A stretch of DNA of 43,932 nt from Actinokineospora spheciospongiae (GCF_000564855.1 NZ_AYXG01000059.1:1-43932), one strand, 5' to 3'. Counted from the stretch's first letter, positions 1 to 9,895 are shown. Notes: generated from the letters alone by a model not told the origin. Numbers and translations are program-made.

Positions 1-330
1 GCACCTCCACCCACCCGGGCAGTTGCTTGGTCGGGCCGCCGGTTCTCGGGGTGGTCGGCTGGCCAAGCGCCTCCACCCACCCGGGCAGTTCGCTCGCCGG
101 GCCGCCGGTTTTCAGGGGCGGTCGGCTGGCCAGGCGCCTCCACCCACCCGGGTATTCGCTTGCCGGGCCGTCGGTTTCGAGGGTGGTTGGCTGGCCAGGC
201 GCCTCCACCCACCCAGGCAGTTCCGTAGCCGGGCCGCCGGTGTGTTGGGGTGGTCGGCTGGTCAAGCACCTCCATCTACTCGGACATTTGCGTAGGCGGG
301 CCGCCGGTTCGTGGGCCGGCTTTGAGGACA
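1..330. repeat. Tandem array of a ~66-bp intergenic repeat
   Basis: About four and a half copies of one unit lie head to tail. Taking the motif CCTCCACCCACCCGGGCAG as register, units begin near 4, 70, 137, 202 and 269 (the last diverged), giving periods of 66, 67, 65 and 67 bp. Each unit also holds a GCCGGGCCGCCGG core and ends in GGTCGGCTGGCCAGGCG. The varying period breaks any reading frame, so coding is unlikely. Another copy lies inverted at the far end of the window. There are no spacers, so this is not a CRISPR array. Confidence 0.85.
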
Positions 331-371
331 AGCCCCAGTGGCCGGCTGCTCGCCGGCGTTGGTCGACTACC

Positions 372-535
372 CGTTCGCATCGGCAAGCCGCTCACCCGGG
401 CCGGTCGGCTGCCTACCCGCGCCTGCCAGCCACCCGCCCGCAGCAGGCGGCTACTTGCCGGCCGGCCGCTCGCATTGGCCAGCCGCTCACCCGTGCCGGT
501 CGGCCACCTGCTCGCGCCTGCCAGTCACCTGCTCA
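372..535. repeat. Diverged direct duplication, ~68 bp, offset 95 bp
   Basis: The segment starting near 372 (CGCATCGGCAAGCCGCTCAC at 376) recurs from about 467 (CGCATTGGCCAGCCGCTCAC at 471) and stays similar through CGCGCCTGCCAG. It differs from the 66-bp unit before it. Together with that array it fills 1-587, where I find no gene. Confidence 0.65.
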
Positions 536-587
536 CAGTGGTCGCCGGTCCGCCCGTCCGCCTGTCTGCGCCGGCAGGTGGGTTCGG

Positions 588-1532
588 TCAGCCCAGTGCG
601 CGTGCGATGATGCCCGCCGCCGCCGCGACTGTGGTCCTGCCCCGCGTCGTCTTCGGGTCGGTCGGCGAGGTGAAGACGGTGATGACCCAGGGTGCCCGGT
701 TCGGCGGCCAGACCACGGCGACGTTGTTGACCTCCCCCTGGGCGCCTGAGCCGCTCTTGTCCGCCACGTCCCACCCGGCGGGCACCCCCGCGCGGATCAG
801 GTCCTTCCCGGTGACGCTGGCGCGCATCCACCCGGCCAGCAGTTCGCGCCCCGGCCGGTCCAGGCCGTCGCCCACCACCAGCGCGCGCACGGTCGACGAC
901 AGGGCCAGCGGGGTGGAGGTGTCGCGCTCGTCGCCGGGGGCGGTGACGTTCAGGTCCGGTTCCGGGCGGTCGAAGCGGGTGGTTCGATCGCCCAGGGTGC
1001 CGACGAAGTCCGTCACCCCCGCCGGACCGCCGACGAGCGGGAGCAGCAGGTTGACCGCCGTGTTGTCACTGCGCGTCAGCGCCGCGACGCACAGGTCCGC
1101 GACCGCCATGCCCTCGGCCACGTGCTCGGAGGTCACCGGCGCGTACTCCAGCAGGTCCGCCTCCGTGTAGTGGATGACCCGCTCCAGCAGGCCCGGCTCG
1201 GCGAGCCGCCGCCGCAGCACCGCCGCCGACACCGGCACCTTGGCGGTGGAGCACATGAGGAACCGCTCGTCCGCGCGGTGGCGGACCTCGGTGCCGTCGG
1301 CGGTGTCCACCGCGTACACCCCGAGCCGCCCGCCGAACGTCGACTCCAGCGCCACCAGTTCCTCCGCCGCCCCGGCGGCGGCGGGGGGCAGGGTCGGGGA
1401 AAGCCCTGTGCCGGAAGTGGTTGCCCGCGGTGTGGCCGGTGTGGACGGATCGGCGCACCCGGCCAGAACGGCACCCAGCCCGGCGAGGAGGACGGTGCGG
1501 CGGTTCGGGGACGGGACTGGCGTGTTGGGCAC
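588..1532 (-). CDS. bla: Class A beta-lactamase, predicted lipoprotein
   Basis: This is a serine beta-lactamase of 314 residues that hydrolyses beta-lactams outside the membrane. All class A motifs are visible: S95-T-A-K98 (Ambler S70xxK73, preceded by Cys), S155-D-N157 (SDN loop), E191 with N195 (the omega-loop ExxxN), and K259-S-G261 (KTG box, with Ser in place of Thr). The N-terminus has a twin arginine (R11, R12), a hydrophobic stretch and the lipobox LAGC with Cys26, so it is probably a Tat-exported lipoprotein held at the outer face of the membrane. The start is GTG with CGAGGAGC about 8 nt upstream. The gene diverges from murE, and its promoter region carries an SOS-box match. A Ser/Thr-rich linker follows the lipidated Cys. 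Confidence 0.93.
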   Translation of the reverse strand: MPNTPVPSPNRRTVLLAGLGAVLAGCADPSTPATPRATTSGTGLSPTLPPAAAGAAEELVALESTFGGRLGVYAVDTADGTEVRHRADERFLMCSTAKVPVSAAVLRRRLAEPGLLERVIHYTEADLLEYAPVTSEHVAEGMAVADLCVAALTRSDNTAVNLLLPLVGGPAGVTDFVGTLGDRTTRFDRPEPDLNVTAPGDERDTSTPLALSSTVRALVVGDGLDRPGRELLAGWMRASVTGKDLIRAGVPAGWDVADKSGSGAQGEVNNVAVVWPPNRAPWVITVFTSPTDPKTTRGRTTVAAAAGIIARALG

Positions 1533-1618
1533 TGCGTGCTCCTCGCGGTTGTCGTCGAACTCTCACCGGAAGGACGCGCGAGTCGTTGCCGAGTTGCATG
1601 CCGGGGTGGGTCGTTGAG

Positions 1619-1634
1619 CTGAACATGTGTTCGA
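1619..1634 (-). promoter_or_regulatory. Putative LexA (SOS) box in the bla promoter
   Basis: On the reverse strand this reads TCGAACACATGTTCAG. It contains the exact GAAC-N4-GTTC core of Gram-positive SOS boxes and is very close to the mycobacterial LexA site. It begins immediately after a reverse-strand -10 element TAAAGT (1639-1634), so bound LexA would cover the bla transcription start. The match is seen; binding is inferred. Confidence 0.6.
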
Positions 1635-1639
1635 CTTTA
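1634..1639 (-). promoter_or_regulatory. -10 element for bla
   Basis: The hexamer TAAAGT fits the actinobacterial TAnnnT pattern. The predicted start near 1627 gives a leader of about 95 nt before the bla GTG. No good -35 is visible 17 bp upstream. Confidence 0.45.
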
Positions 1640-1786
1640 CCGGGTTTTCGCTGCTCCGGACGTGGGTGGACAGTGCTCCACCTGATCGTGTGATGTACCC
1701 CCGGACGGGGTCACCCCGGGCCCGTCTACCCCATGCTCCCGGCACCGGGTGATCGAGGTGCCGCTCGGTAGCCCTCCGTGCGCAGG

Positions 1787-1792
1787 TAGCCT
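1787..1792 (+). promoter_or_regulatory. -10 element for a leaderless murE transcript
   Basis: TAGCCT (TAnnnT) ends 8 nt before the murE GTG, and no Shine-Dalgarno sequence lies between them. This spacing puts the transcription start at or next to the GTG, the usual picture for actinobacterial leaderless mRNAs. The -35 is weak. Confidence 0.5.
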
Positions 1793-1800
1793 TCCGCCCC

Positions 1801-3363
1801 GTGCCCGCCAAGCTCGACGGCAAGGCTGTCACAGCGCCGCCTCGCCCCTCCCGAATCCTGCCCGTGCCACTGGCCACACTGGCCTCCCGCGCTTCGGCGC
1901 GACCACTCGCGCCGGGGAGCACCCCGGTGTCCGAAGTGGTCGTCACCGGTGCCGCGCTGCGCGCGCAGCACGTGCTGCCCGGCGACCTGTTCGCCGCCCT
2001 GCCCGGTGCCCGCGCGCACGGCGCCGACTTCACCGCCGACGCGGTGGCCGCCGGTGCCGTCGCCGTGCTCACCGACGAGGCGGGCGCGGCCCGACCCGCC
2101 GTGCGCGACAGCGGTCTGCCGGTGCTGGTGCACCCGGACCCGCGCGCCGCGCTCGGTCCGCTGGCCAGCCACATCTACGGCGAGCCGTCCCTGGCGCTCA
2201 AGGTCCTGGGCGTCACCGGCACCTCCGGCAAGACCACGACCTCATACATGGTCGAGTCCGGCCTGGCCGCCGCCGGGCACCGCACCGGCCTGATCGGCAC
2301 CGTGGAGACCCGGATCGCGGGCGAGCGCCTCGACAGCGCCTTCACCACCCCCGAGGCCCCCGACCTGCAGGCCCTGTTCGCGGTCATGCTCGAACGCGGT
2401 GTCACGCACGTGCCGATGGAGGTCTCCAGCCACGCGCTGGCCCTGGGCCGCGCGGCGGGCACCCGGTTCGCGGTGGGGGCGTTCACCAACCTCTCCCAGG
2501 ACCACCTGGACTTCCACCCGGACATGGAGGACTACTTCCGGACGAAGGCGCAGCTCTTCGACGGCCGCTCCGCCGTCGAGGTGGTCTGCGTGGACGGCGA
2601 GTGGGGCCGCAGGTTGGTGACACCCGCAACGGTGACGGTCGCCACCACCGGTGACGCCCGGTGGACGGCGACCGACGTGCGCACCTCGCTCTCGGGCGAG
2701 CAGTCGTTCACCATCCACGGGTCCGAGGGGCGCACCCTGGCCGCGACGCTGCCGATCCCGGGCACCTTCAACGTGGCCAACGCCCTGCTCGCCGCCGCCG
2801 TGCTGCACGAGGTGGGCGTGCCGGACGAGGCGATCGTGGTCGGGCTGGCCGACGTGCGGGTGCCGGGCCGGATGGAGCGGGTGGCGCTCGGGCAGGACTT
2901 CACCGCCGTCGTCGACTACTCGCACAAGCCCGAGGCCGTCGCGGTCGCGCTGGACGCTATGCGCGCGCGCACCGACGGCCGGGTGATCACCGTGCTGGGC
3001 TGCGGCGGCGACCGCGACACCGCCAAGCGCCCGCTGATGGGCGCCGAGGCGGCCCGGCGCAGCGACCTACTGGTCGTCACCGACGACAACCCCCGCACCG
3101 AGTCCCCGGCGGCCATCCGCGCGGCGGTGCTGGCGGGCGCGGAGTCCGTCCCGGCCGCGCAGCGCGGCGAGGTGCGCGACATCGGCGACCGCAGGCAGGC
3201 CATCGCGGCCGCGGTGGCCGCGGCCCGCTCCGGCGACGTGGTCGTGGTGGCGGGCAAGGGGCACGAGACCGGCCAGGAGGTGGCGGGTGTCGTGCACCCG
3301 TTCTCCGACCGCGACGAACTGGAGGCGGCCATCCGCGAGCGACTGGGCACGGTGACCGGATGA
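1801..3363 (+). CDS. murE: UDP-N-acetylmuramoyl-tripeptide synthetase (MurE)
   Basis: This cytoplasmic Mur ligase adds the third residue, expected to be meso-diaminopimelate, to UDP-MurNAc-L-Ala-D-Glu using ATP. At 520 residues it has the usual three domains: an N-terminal UDP-binding domain, the ATP-binding P-loop G140-T-S-G-K-T145 in the central domain, and a C-terminal substrate domain. D429-N-P-R432 is the signature linked to diaminopimelate selection. A G-K-G-H-E motif follows near the end. The GTG start is chosen because a TAGCCT -10 sits 8 nt upstream and no Shine-Dalgarno is present. It is the first gene of the operon; its stop overlaps the murF start (ATGA). The usual upstream neighbours ftsL and ftsI are absent. 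Confidence 0.97.
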   Translation: MPAKLDGKAVTAPPRPSRILPVPLATLASRASARPLAPGSTPVSEVVVTGAALRAQHVLPGDLFAALPGARAHGADFTADAVAAGAVAVLTDEAGAARPAVRDSGLPVLVHPDPRAALGPLASHIYGEPSLALKVLGVTGTSGKTTTSYMVESGLAAAGHRTGLIGTVETRIAGERLDSAFTTPEAPDLQALFAVMLERGVTHVPMEVSSHALALGRAAGTRFAVGAFTNLSQDHLDFHPDMEDYFRTKAQLFDGRSAVEVVCVDGEWGRRLVTPATVTVATTGDARWTATDVRTSLSGEQSFTIHGSEGRTLAATLPIPGTFNVANALLAAAVLHEVGVPDEAIVVGLADVRVPGRMERVALGQDFTAVVDYSHKPEAVAVALDAMRARTDGRVITVLGCGGDRDTAKRPLMGAEAARRSDLLVVTDDNPRTESPAAIRAAVLAGAESVPAAQRGEVRDIGDRRQAIAAAVAAARSGDVVVVAGKGHETGQEVAGVVHPFSDRDELEAAIRERLGTVTG

Positions 3364-4820
3364 TCCCGCTGACCCTGCGGGAGGTCGCCGACGCCGTCGG
3401 CGGCCGACTGCACGACGCCGACCCGGACGCCGTGGTCACCGGCACCGTCGAGTTCGACTCCCGGAAGATCACCCCGGGCGGGCTGTTCCTGGCCCTGCCA
3501 GGGGAGAAGGTCGACGGGCACGACTTCGCCGCCCGGGCCGTCGCCGCGGGCGCGGTGGCGGTGCTGGCCGCCCGCGAGGTCGACGCCCCCGCCGTCGTCG
3601 TCCCGCCGGTCGACTCCGCGCACACCCGCTCGGTCGCGCTGGCCGGCGACACCGACGGCTCCGGCGCCGCCGTGCTGGCCGCGCTCGCCGCGCTGGCCAG
3701 GGTGGTCGTGGACCGGCTGACCCCCGGCGGCCTCACCGTCGTCGGCGTCACCGGTTCCTCCGGCAAGACCTCCACCAAGGACCTTATCGCCCAGGTGCTG
3801 ACCCCGATGGGCGCGACCGTGGCGCCGCCGGGGTCGTTCAACAGCGAGCTGGGCCACCCGTGGACCGTGCTGCGCGCCGACGAGACCACCCGCCACCTGG
3901 TGCTGGAGCTGTCCGCGCGCGGGCCGGGGCACATCGCCGCGCTGTGCGACACCGCCCCGCCGCGCATCGGCGCCGTGCTCAACGTCGGCAGCGCCCACCT
4001 CGGTGAGTTCGGCTCCCGCGAGGACATCGCCCGCACCAAGGGCGAGCTGGCCGAGAAGCTGCCCGCCGACGGCGTTGCCGTGCTCAACGCCGACGACCCG
4101 CTGGTCGCCGCCATGGCCGAGCGCACCTCGGCGCGGGTCGTGCTGGTCGGCGAGGCGCCCTCGGCGCAGGTGCGCGCGGTCGACGTCGTGCTCGACGAGC
4201 AGGCCAGGGCGACCTTCCGCCTGGTCGCGCCGCAGGGCGAGGCGACCGTGTCGCTGTCGCTGCACGGCGCCCACCACGTCGGCAACGCGCTGTCCGCCGC
4301 CGCGATCGCCCTGGAGCTGGGGGCGACCCCGGCCGAGGTGGCCGCGCGGCTCTCCGGCGCCCGCCGGGTCTCGGCGCGGCGGATGGAGGTGATCACCCGC
4401 CCGGACGGCGTCACGGTGGTCAACGACTCCTACAACGCCAACCCGGAGTCGGTGCGCGCCGCGCTCAAGACGCTGGCGACGATGGCCCGCACGGGCAACC
4501 GACGCCGGTCCTGGGCCGTCCTGGGTGTGATGGGTGAGCTCGGCGACGACTCGGTCGCCGCGCACGACGAGGTGGGCAGGCTCGCCGTTCGACTGGACAT
4601 CAACCGCCTGGTGGTGGTGGGCGACGAGGCCCGCGCCATGCACCAGGGGGCGAGCCTGGAGGGCTCGTGGGGAGAGGAGTCGGTGCTCGTGCCGGACGTC
4701 GATGCCGCGGTCGCGCTGTTGCGCGCCGAACTGGCACCCGGTGACGTGGTTCTCGTGAAGGCGTCCAAGGTCGCCGCCCTGTGGCGGGTCGCGGACGCGC
4801 TGCTGGAGGCGGGTCGGTGA
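3360..4820 (+). CDS. murF: UDP-N-acetylmuramoyl-tripeptide--D-alanyl-D-alanine ligase (MurF)
   Basis: MurF ligates D-Ala-D-Ala to the UDP-MurNAc-tripeptide, completing the pentapeptide precursor in the cytoplasm. The product is 486 residues. It begins [14 protein letters not shown], a typical MurF N-terminus, carries the P-loop G132-S-S-G-K-T137 and a V-N-D-S-Y-N-A-N-P motif in the second half. The ATG at 3360 overlaps the murE stop by four bases (ATGA); the open frame continues upstream, but that part is murE out of frame. Its own stop overlaps the mraY start (GTGA), so translation is probably coupled on both sides. Confidence 0.97.
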   Translation: MIPLTLREVADAVGGRLHDADPDAVVTGTVEFDSRKITPGGLFLALPGEKVDGHDFAARAVAAGAVAVLAAREVDAPAVVVPPVDSAHTRSVALAGDTDGSGAAVLAALAALARVVVDRLTPGGLTVVGVTGSSGKTSTKDLIAQVLTPMGATVAPPGSFNSELGHPWTVLRADETTRHLVLELSARGPGHIAALCDTAPPRIGAVLNVGSAHLGEFGSREDIARTKGELAEKLPADGVAVLNADDPLVAAMAERTSARVVLVGEAPSAQVRAVDVVLDEQARATFRLVAPQGEATVSLSLHGAHHVGNALSAAAIALELGATPAEVAARLSGARRVSARRMEVITRPDGVTVVNDSYNANPESVRAALKTLATMARTGNRRRSWAVLGVMGELGDDSVAAHDEVGRLAVRLDINRLVVVGDEARAMHQGASLEGSWGEESVLVPDVDAAVALLRAELAPGDVVLVKASKVAALWRVADALLEAGR

Positions 4821-5905
4821 AGAGCATCCTCATCGCGGCCGCGATCGCCATGGTCGCGTCCATCCTGCTCACCCCGTACCTGATCCGGGTCTTCTCCCGG
4901 CAGGGCTTCGGGCAGGAGATCCGCGAGGAAGGCCCCGAGGGCCACAAGAGCAAGCGCGGCACCCCCACCATGGGCGGGGTGGCGATCATCATCGCCATGT
5001 GGGTCGGGTACGGCGTCTCGCACATCGCCAACGCCACCTCCGCCACCCCCGGCGAGGCGCCGACCGCCTCCGGGCTGCTGGTGCTGATGCTGGCCACCGG
5101 CCTGGGCCTGGTCGGCTTCCTGGACGACTTCATCAAGATCCGCAAGCAGCGCAACCTGGGGCTGAACAAGACCGCGAAGCTGGTCGGGCAACTGGTCGTC
5201 TCCATCGGGTTCGCCGTCCTGGCGCTGCGCTTCCCCGACGAGCGGCAGCTCACCCCGGCCTCGGACAACCTGTCGTTCGTCCGCGACATCTCCATCGTGT
5301 CCTTCGGCGCGCTGGGCTTCATCGTGTTCTGCTACCTGGCCGTGTCGGCCTGGTCGAACGCGGTGAACTTCACCGACGGCCTCGACGGCCTCGCCGGTGG
5401 CTCCTCGGCGATGGTGCTGGGCACCTACGTGGTCATCTCGTTCTGGCAGTTCAGCCACGACTGCGGCCGGGTGGCCGAGGCCGCCTGCTTCGACGTGCGC
5501 GACCCGCTGGACCTGGCGGTGGTCGCCGCCGCGGCGATGGGTGCCTGCATCGGCTTCCTGTGGTGGAACGCCGCCCCGGCGAAGATCTTCATGGGCGACA
5601 CCGGCTCGCTGGCGCTCGGCGGCCTGGTCGCGGGCCTGGCCATGGCCACCCGCACCGAGCTGCTGATGATCATCATCGGTGGCCTGTTCGTGGTCGAGAT
5701 GGTCTCGGTCGTGCTGCAGATCGCGGTCTTCCGCACCACCCGGCGGCGGCTGTTCCGGATGGCGCCCTTCCACCACCACTTCGAACTCGCCGGGTGGGCC
5801 GAGACCACGGTCATCATCCGGTTCTGGCTGCTCGCGGGCGTCTGCGCGATGTTCGGCCTCGGCCTGTTCTACGCCGACTGGCTGTCCGCGGGCGGCGGCA
5901 TATGA
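4817..5905 (+). CDS. mraY: Phospho-N-acetylmuramoyl-pentapeptide transferase (MraY)
   Basis: MraY moves phospho-MurNAc-pentapeptide from UDP to undecaprenyl phosphate, forming lipid I in the membrane. The 362-residue product is polytopic with about ten membrane segments. It has the family signatures L-D-D-F-I-K in the first third, [11 protein letters not shown] in the middle, F-M-G-D-T-G-S, and the P-F-H-H-H-F-E loop near the C-terminus. The start is the GTG at 4817, giving a protein that begins [10 protein letters not shown]. It overlaps the murF stop as GTGA; an upstream ATG at 4781 would lie inside murF. The stop overlaps the murD ATG. Confidence 0.97.
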   Translation: MKSILIAAAIAMVASILLTPYLIRVFSRQGFGQEIREEGPEGHKSKRGTPTMGGVAIIIAMWVGYGVSHIANATSATPGEAPTASGLLVLMLATGLGLVGFLDDFIKIRKQRNLGLNKTAKLVGQLVVSIGFAVLALRFPDERQLTPASDNLSFVRDISIVSFGALGFIVFCYLAVSAWSNAVNFTDGLDGLAGGSSAMVLGTYVVISFWQFSHDCGRVAEAACFDVRDPLDLAVVAAAAMGACIGFLWWNAAPAKIFMGDTGSLALGGLVAGLAMATRTELLMIIIGGLFVVEMVSVVLQIAVFRTTRRRLFRMAPFHHHFELAGWAETTVIIRFWLLAGVCAMFGLGLFYADWLSAGGGI

Positions 5906-7287
5906 CACCGGCCCGGCGGGTCCTGGTCGCGGGGGCCGGGGTCGCGGGCCGGGGGGTCGTCGCGGCCCTGCTGGCCGACGGCGCCTCGGTCACCGTCACC
6001 GACGGCAACGCCGAGCGGCTGGCGGCCTTCGCCGACACCGGCGCGCGGACCGCGCTGGGCCTGACCGAACCGCCCGCGGGCACCGACCTGGTGGTCACCA
6101 GCCCCGGCTGGCGCCCGGACAGCCCGCTGCTGCTCGCCGCCGCGGCCGCCGGGGTCGAGGTGATCGGCGACGTCGAGCTGGCCTGGCGGCTGGCGCGGCG
6201 GCTGCCGCGACCGCCGGTGTGGTTGGCCGTCACCGGCACCAACGGCAAGACCAGCACGGTCACCATGCTGGAGTCCATGCTGCGCGCCGCCGGGCTCAAC
6301 GCCGTGGCCTGCGGCAACGTCGGGCTGCCGGTGGTCGACGCGGTGCGCGCGGGCCACGAGGTGCTCGCGGTGGAGCTGTCGAGCTTCCAACTGCACTGGC
6401 AGTCGTCGATGCGCGCGCACGCCTCGGTCGTGCTCAACGTCGCCGAGGACCACCTGGACTGGCACGGCGGCATCGACGACTACGCCGCGGCCAAGGGCAA
6501 GATCCACACCGGGGCGAAGGTCGTGGTGCACAACACCGCCGACGAGTGGTCGGGCAGGCTCGCCGCCGCGCACGAGGGCACCCGGGTCGGCTTCGGCCTG
6601 GGCACACCGCGCCCCGGTGAGCTGGGCGTGGTGGAGGACCTGCTGGTCGACCGCGCCTTCGTCGACGACCCGGCCTCCACCGCGGAGGAGTTGGCCACCC
6701 TCGGCGACGTGCTCCCCGGCGGCCCGCACAACGTGGCCAACGCCCTCGCCGCAGCCGCCCTCGCCCGCGCCCACGGCGTCCCCCCGGAGGCGGTCCGCGA
6801 CGGCCTGCGCGCCTACCGCCCCGGCCCGCACCGGGCCGCCCCGGTCGCCGAGGTCGACGGCATCCGCTACGTCAACGACTCCAAGGCCACCAACCCGCAC
6901 GCCGCCGCGGGCTCGCTGCGCGCCTTCGAGTCCGTCGTGTGGATCGCGGGCGGGCAGCTCAAGGGCGCCTCGGTCGACGGCCTGGTCGCCGAGGTGGCCG
7001 GTCGGCTGCGCGGCGCGGTGCTGCTCGGCGCCGACGCCGACGTGGTCTCCGCCTCGCTGGCGCGACACGCGCCGGATGTCCCCGTGAGCAGGGTGCCGCC
7101 GGGAGACGATGGGGCCATGACCGCCGCCGTCCACGCCGCCCGCGCCCTGGCACGTCCCGGTGACGTCGTGCTGCTGGCGCCTGCCGCGGCCTCGCTCGAC
7201 ATGTACCGCGACTACGCCCACCGCGGCGACGCGTTCGCCGACGCCGTGCGCGGGCTGCTCACCGACGGCGGACCCGGGACCGGCTGA
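5902..7287 (+). CDS. murD: UDP-N-acetylmuramoylalanine--D-glutamate ligase (MurD)
   Basis: MurD adds D-Glu to UDP-MurNAc-L-Ala. At 461 residues it has an N-terminal Rossmann-like nucleotide domain ([11 protein letters not shown]), the P-loop G112-T-N-G-K-T117, a central [11 protein letters not shown] motif typical of MurD, and a C-terminal domain with N-D-S-K-A-T-N-P-H. Translation starts at ATG 5902, overlapping the mraY stop by four bases. The TGA stop shares one base with the ftsW ATG (TGATG). The order murD then ftsW is standard for this operon. Confidence 0.97.
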   Translation: MTPARRVLVAGAGVAGRGVVAALLADGASVTVTDGNAERLAAFADTGARTALGLTEPPAGTDLVVTSPGWRPDSPLLLAAAAAGVEVIGDVELAWRLARRLPRPPVWLAVTGTNGKTSTVTMLESMLRAAGLNAVACGNVGLPVVDAVRAGHEVLAVELSSFQLHWQSSMRAHASVVLNVAEDHLDWHGGIDDYAAAKGKIHTGAKVVVHNTADEWSGRLAAAHEGTRVGFGLGTPRPGELGVVEDLLVDRAFVDDPASTAEELATLGDVLPGGPHNVANALAAAALARAHGVPPEAVRDGLRAYRPGPHRAAPVAEVDGIRYVNDSKATNPHAAAGSLRAFESVVWIAGGQLKGASVDGLVAEVAGRLRGAVLLGADADVVSASLARHAPDVPVSRVPPGDDGAMTAAVHAARALARPGDVVLLAPAAASLDMYRDYAHRGDAFADAVRGLLTDGGPGTG

Positions 7288-8756
7288 TGGTCACCCAGGC
7301 CGAGGCCCGCCCCCAGGCCGAGCGGCCGCGCCGGACCGGGCGCGCGCCCGGTCGGGTGACCGCCTTCCGGGTCGCGCTGACCGCGTGGCTGGGCAGGCCG
7401 CTGGCCTCGTTCCACCTGGTGCTCGCCGTGTTCGGCCTGCTCACCGTGCTCGGCCTGGTGATGGTGCTGTCGGCGTCCTCGGTGGTCTCGTTCAACACCC
7501 CCGGGTTCGGCCTCTACACCGTCTTCTTCAAGCAGTTGATCTACGTCTCCGTCGGGGCGGTGCTGTTCTGGGTGGCGCTGCGCGTGCCGCTGGCCCGCAT
7601 CCGCGCGCTGAGCCCGACCGCGATGGTGGGCAGCATCCTGCTGCTGATGGCCGTGCTGACCCCGCTGGGCGCCGAGCTGAACGGCACCAGGAGCTGGTTC
7701 GTGCTCGGCCCGGTGTCGTTCCAGCCGGTGGAGGTCTGCAAGCTGGCGCTGGCGCTGTGGGGGGCGCACGTGCTGGTGGTCAAGAAGGCGGTGCTGCACC
7801 GCTACCGGCACCTGCTGGTGCCCGTGGTACCCGCCGCGCTGCTGATGTTCGCCCTGGTCATGCTGCAACCCGACCTCGCGGGCACGGTCACCCTGGGCAT
7901 CGTGCTGGTGGCGCTGCTGTGGTTCGCGGGAGCCCCGGTGCGGATCTTCGGCGCGCTGGCGCTGGGCGGCCTGGCCGGGGTCGCGCTGCTCGCGGTGGGC
8001 ACCGAGTACCGGCTCGACCGGGTGGTCAGCTTCCTCAACCCCGAGCAGGACCAGCTCGGCAAGGGCTTCCAGGCGGTGCAGGCGCAGCTCGCGCTGGCCG
8101 ACGGCGGGCTGTTCGGCCGGGGGCTGGGCCAGGGGCCGTCGAAGTGGAACTTCCTGCCCAACGTGCACAACGACTTCATCTTCGCCCTCATCGGCGACGA
8201 GCTGGGCTTCCTCGGCTGCTCGCTGGTGCTGGGCCTGTTCGCCATGCTGGCGGTGGTCGGGATGCGGGTGGCGACCCGCAACATCGACCCGTGGATTCGG
8301 ATGGTCGCCGCGACGCTGACCGTGTGGCTGGTCGCGCAGGCCGCCATCAACATCGGCTACGTCGTCGGCCTGCTGCCGGTCACCGGCATCACGCTGCCGA
8401 TGATCTCCTCCGGCGGCACGTCCGCGGTGGTGACCATGGTGGTGTTCGGCCTGCTCGCCAACTGCGCCCGGCACGAGCCCGAGGCCGTGTCCGCGCTGCG
8501 CTCGCAGGGGCCGGGCCGGTTCGGCAGGCTCATGCGGCTGCCCGCGCCGGACCCGTACAAGCCGCCGAAGAAGCGCAGGCCCGCCCGACCGTCGGCGCCG
8601 CCGCGGGGCGTCGCGCGCTCGACGGTCGACCACAGCAGGCGTGGTGCCCCCGACGGGCGCACCATGTCCGGCCGGGTCGCGGGTGGTGCGCCCGCCGCCC
8701 GGCAGAAGAAGACGAACCGCGGTGCGCCGCGGACCGCTAAAGGAGGACGTCGTTGA
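7287..8756 (+). CDS. ftsW: Cell-division SEDS glycosyltransferase FtsW
   Basis: FtsW polymerises lipid II into septal glycan together with a class B PBP. The 489-residue protein has about ten membrane segments. The SEDS signatures are present: [22 protein letters not shown], whose Asp (D296) matches the expected catalytic position, and P-M-I-S-S-G-G-T near the end. Both ends are extended: a basic N-terminal arm of about 40 residues and a strongly basic cytoplasmic C-terminal tail of about 70. In mycobacteria such tails bind division partners; here that is inference. No ftsI lies nearby, so its PBP partner must be encoded elsewhere. Confidence 0.95.
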   Translation: MVTQAEARPQAERPRRTGRAPGRVTAFRVALTAWLGRPLASFHLVLAVFGLLTVLGLVMVLSASSVVSFNTPGFGLYTVFFKQLIYVSVGAVLFWVALRVPLARIRALSPTAMVGSILLLMAVLTPLGAELNGTRSWFVLGPVSFQPVEVCKLALALWGAHVLVVKKAVLHRYRHLLVPVVPAALLMFALVMLQPDLAGTVTLGIVLVALLWFAGAPVRIFGALALGGLAGVALLAVGTEYRLDRVVSFLNPEQDQLGKGFQAVQAQLALADGGLFGRGLGQGPSKWNFLPNVHNDFIFALIGDELGFLGCSLVLGLFAMLAVVGMRVATRNIDPWIRMVAATLTVWLVAQAAINIGYVVGLLPVTGITLPMISSGGTSAVVTMVVFGLLANCARHEPEAVSALRSQGPGRFGRLMRLPAPDPYKPPKKRRPARPSAPPRGVARSTVDHSRRGAPDGRTMSGRVAGGAPAARQKKTNRGAPRTAKGGRR

Positions 8757-9895
8757 CCGTAGGTCCCACCGGTGGGAACAGGGCGGCCCGCAAGGGACCG
8801 TGCGTGGTGATCGCGGGGGGTGGCACGGCCGGGCACATCGAGCCCGCGCTGGCGCTGGCCGACGCGGTCATGCGGCTGCGCCCGGACGCCCGGGTCGTCG
8901 CGCTGGGCACCGAGCGGGGTCTGGAGAAGACCATCGTGCCCGCGCGCGGCTACCCGCTGGAGATGATCCCGCCGGTCCCCATGCCCCGTAAGCCGAACGT
9001 CGACCTGCTGAAGCTGCCGCTCAAGGTGCGCTCGGCGATCAAGACCACCCGGGAGGTGCTCGACCGCGTCGGCGCCGACGTGGTGGTGGGCTTCGGCGGC
9101 TACGTGTCGCTGCCCGCCTACCTCGCCGCCCGCGGCCGGGTGCCGATCGTGGTGCACGACTCCAACGCCAAGGCGGGTCTGGCCAACAAGGTCGGCGCCA
9201 AGTTCGCCGCCCGGGTCGCGGTGGCCGTGCCGGACACCGGGTTGCCGCGCGAGGAGGTCATCGGCATCCCGCTGCGGGAGTCGATCCTGCGGCTGGACCG
9301 GGCCGCGCTGCGGGCCGAGGCGCGCCGCTTCTTCGGCCTGCACCCGACCGCGCCGACGCTGCTGGTCACCGGCGGCTCGCAGGGCGCCCGCTCGATCAAC
9401 GCCGCCGTCTCCGGGGCCGCCGCCGAGCTGGCCGCCGCGGGCATCGGCGTGCTGCACGCGCACGGGCGCAACAACACCCTGGCCGTGCAGCAGGTGCCGG
9501 GTGCGCCGCCGTACGTGTCGGTGCCCTACCTGGAGCGGATGGACCTGGCGCTGGCCGCGGCCGACGCCACCGTCTGCCGCTGCGGGGCGATGACCGTCGC
9601 CGAGGTGTCCGCCGTCGGCCTGCCCGCGGTGTACGTGCCGCTGCCGCACGGCAACGGCGAGCAGGCGCTCAACGCCGAGCCGGTGGTCCGGGCGGGCGGG
9701 GCGCTGCTGGTGCCGGACGCGGAGCTGACCCCGCGCCGGGTCGCCGAGTCGGTGATCCCGATCCTGCGCGACCGCGGCCGGACCGCCGCCATGTCCGCCG
9801 CCGCCCGGGGTTCCGGGCACCGCGAGGCGGCCGACGTGCTGGCCGCGATGGTGCTCGACGCGATCGAGAAGAACCCCGCGGGGGATTCCCGATGA
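8753..9895 (+). CDS. murG: UDP-GlcNAc:lipid I N-acetylglucosaminyltransferase (MurG)
   Basis: MurG transfers GlcNAc to lipid I on the inner membrane face, making lipid II. At 380 residues it has the GT-B layout: the N-terminal lipid-binding loop G22-G-G-T-A-G-H28, a second Gly-rich loop V-T-G-G-S-Q-G-A near the domain hinge, and the donor-site region [10 protein letters not shown]. The start is a rare TTG at 8753. It is preferred because AAAGGAGGA ends about 6 nt upstream and because it gives a TTGA overlap with the ftsW stop, like the other junctions of the operon. The stop overlaps the murC ATG (ATGA). Confidence 0.96.
   Translation: MTVGPTGGNRAARKGPCVVIAGGGTAGHIEPALALADAVMRLRPDARVVALGTERGLEKTIVPARGYPLEMIPPVPMPRKPNVDLLKLPLKVRSAIKTTREVLDRVGADVVVGFGGYVSLPAYLAARGRVPIVVHDSNAKAGLANKVGAKFAARVAVAVPDTGLPREEVIGIPLRESILRLDRAALRAEARRFFGLHPTAPTLLVTGGSQGARSINAAVSGAAAELAAAGIGVLHAHGRNNTLAVQQVPGAPPYVSVPYLERMDLALAAADATVCRCGAMTVAEVSAVGLPAVYVPLPHGNGEQALNAEPVVRAGGALLVPDAELTPRRVAESVIPILRDRGRTAAMSAAARGSGHREAADVLAAMVLDAIEKNPAGDSR

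Noticed and set aside
1-330. CRISPR array
   Set aside because: The units are directly adjacent with no unique spacers, and no cas genes are present.
23-749. Proteins encoded across the left repeat tract
   Set aside because: Open frames exist in several phases because of high GC, but the repeat period varies by one base per unit, so no frame is preserved; no ribosome site or family match.
2661-3359. Longer N-terminus for MurF
   Set aside because: The open frame lies entirely within murE in another phase; the MurF family start matches ATG 3360.
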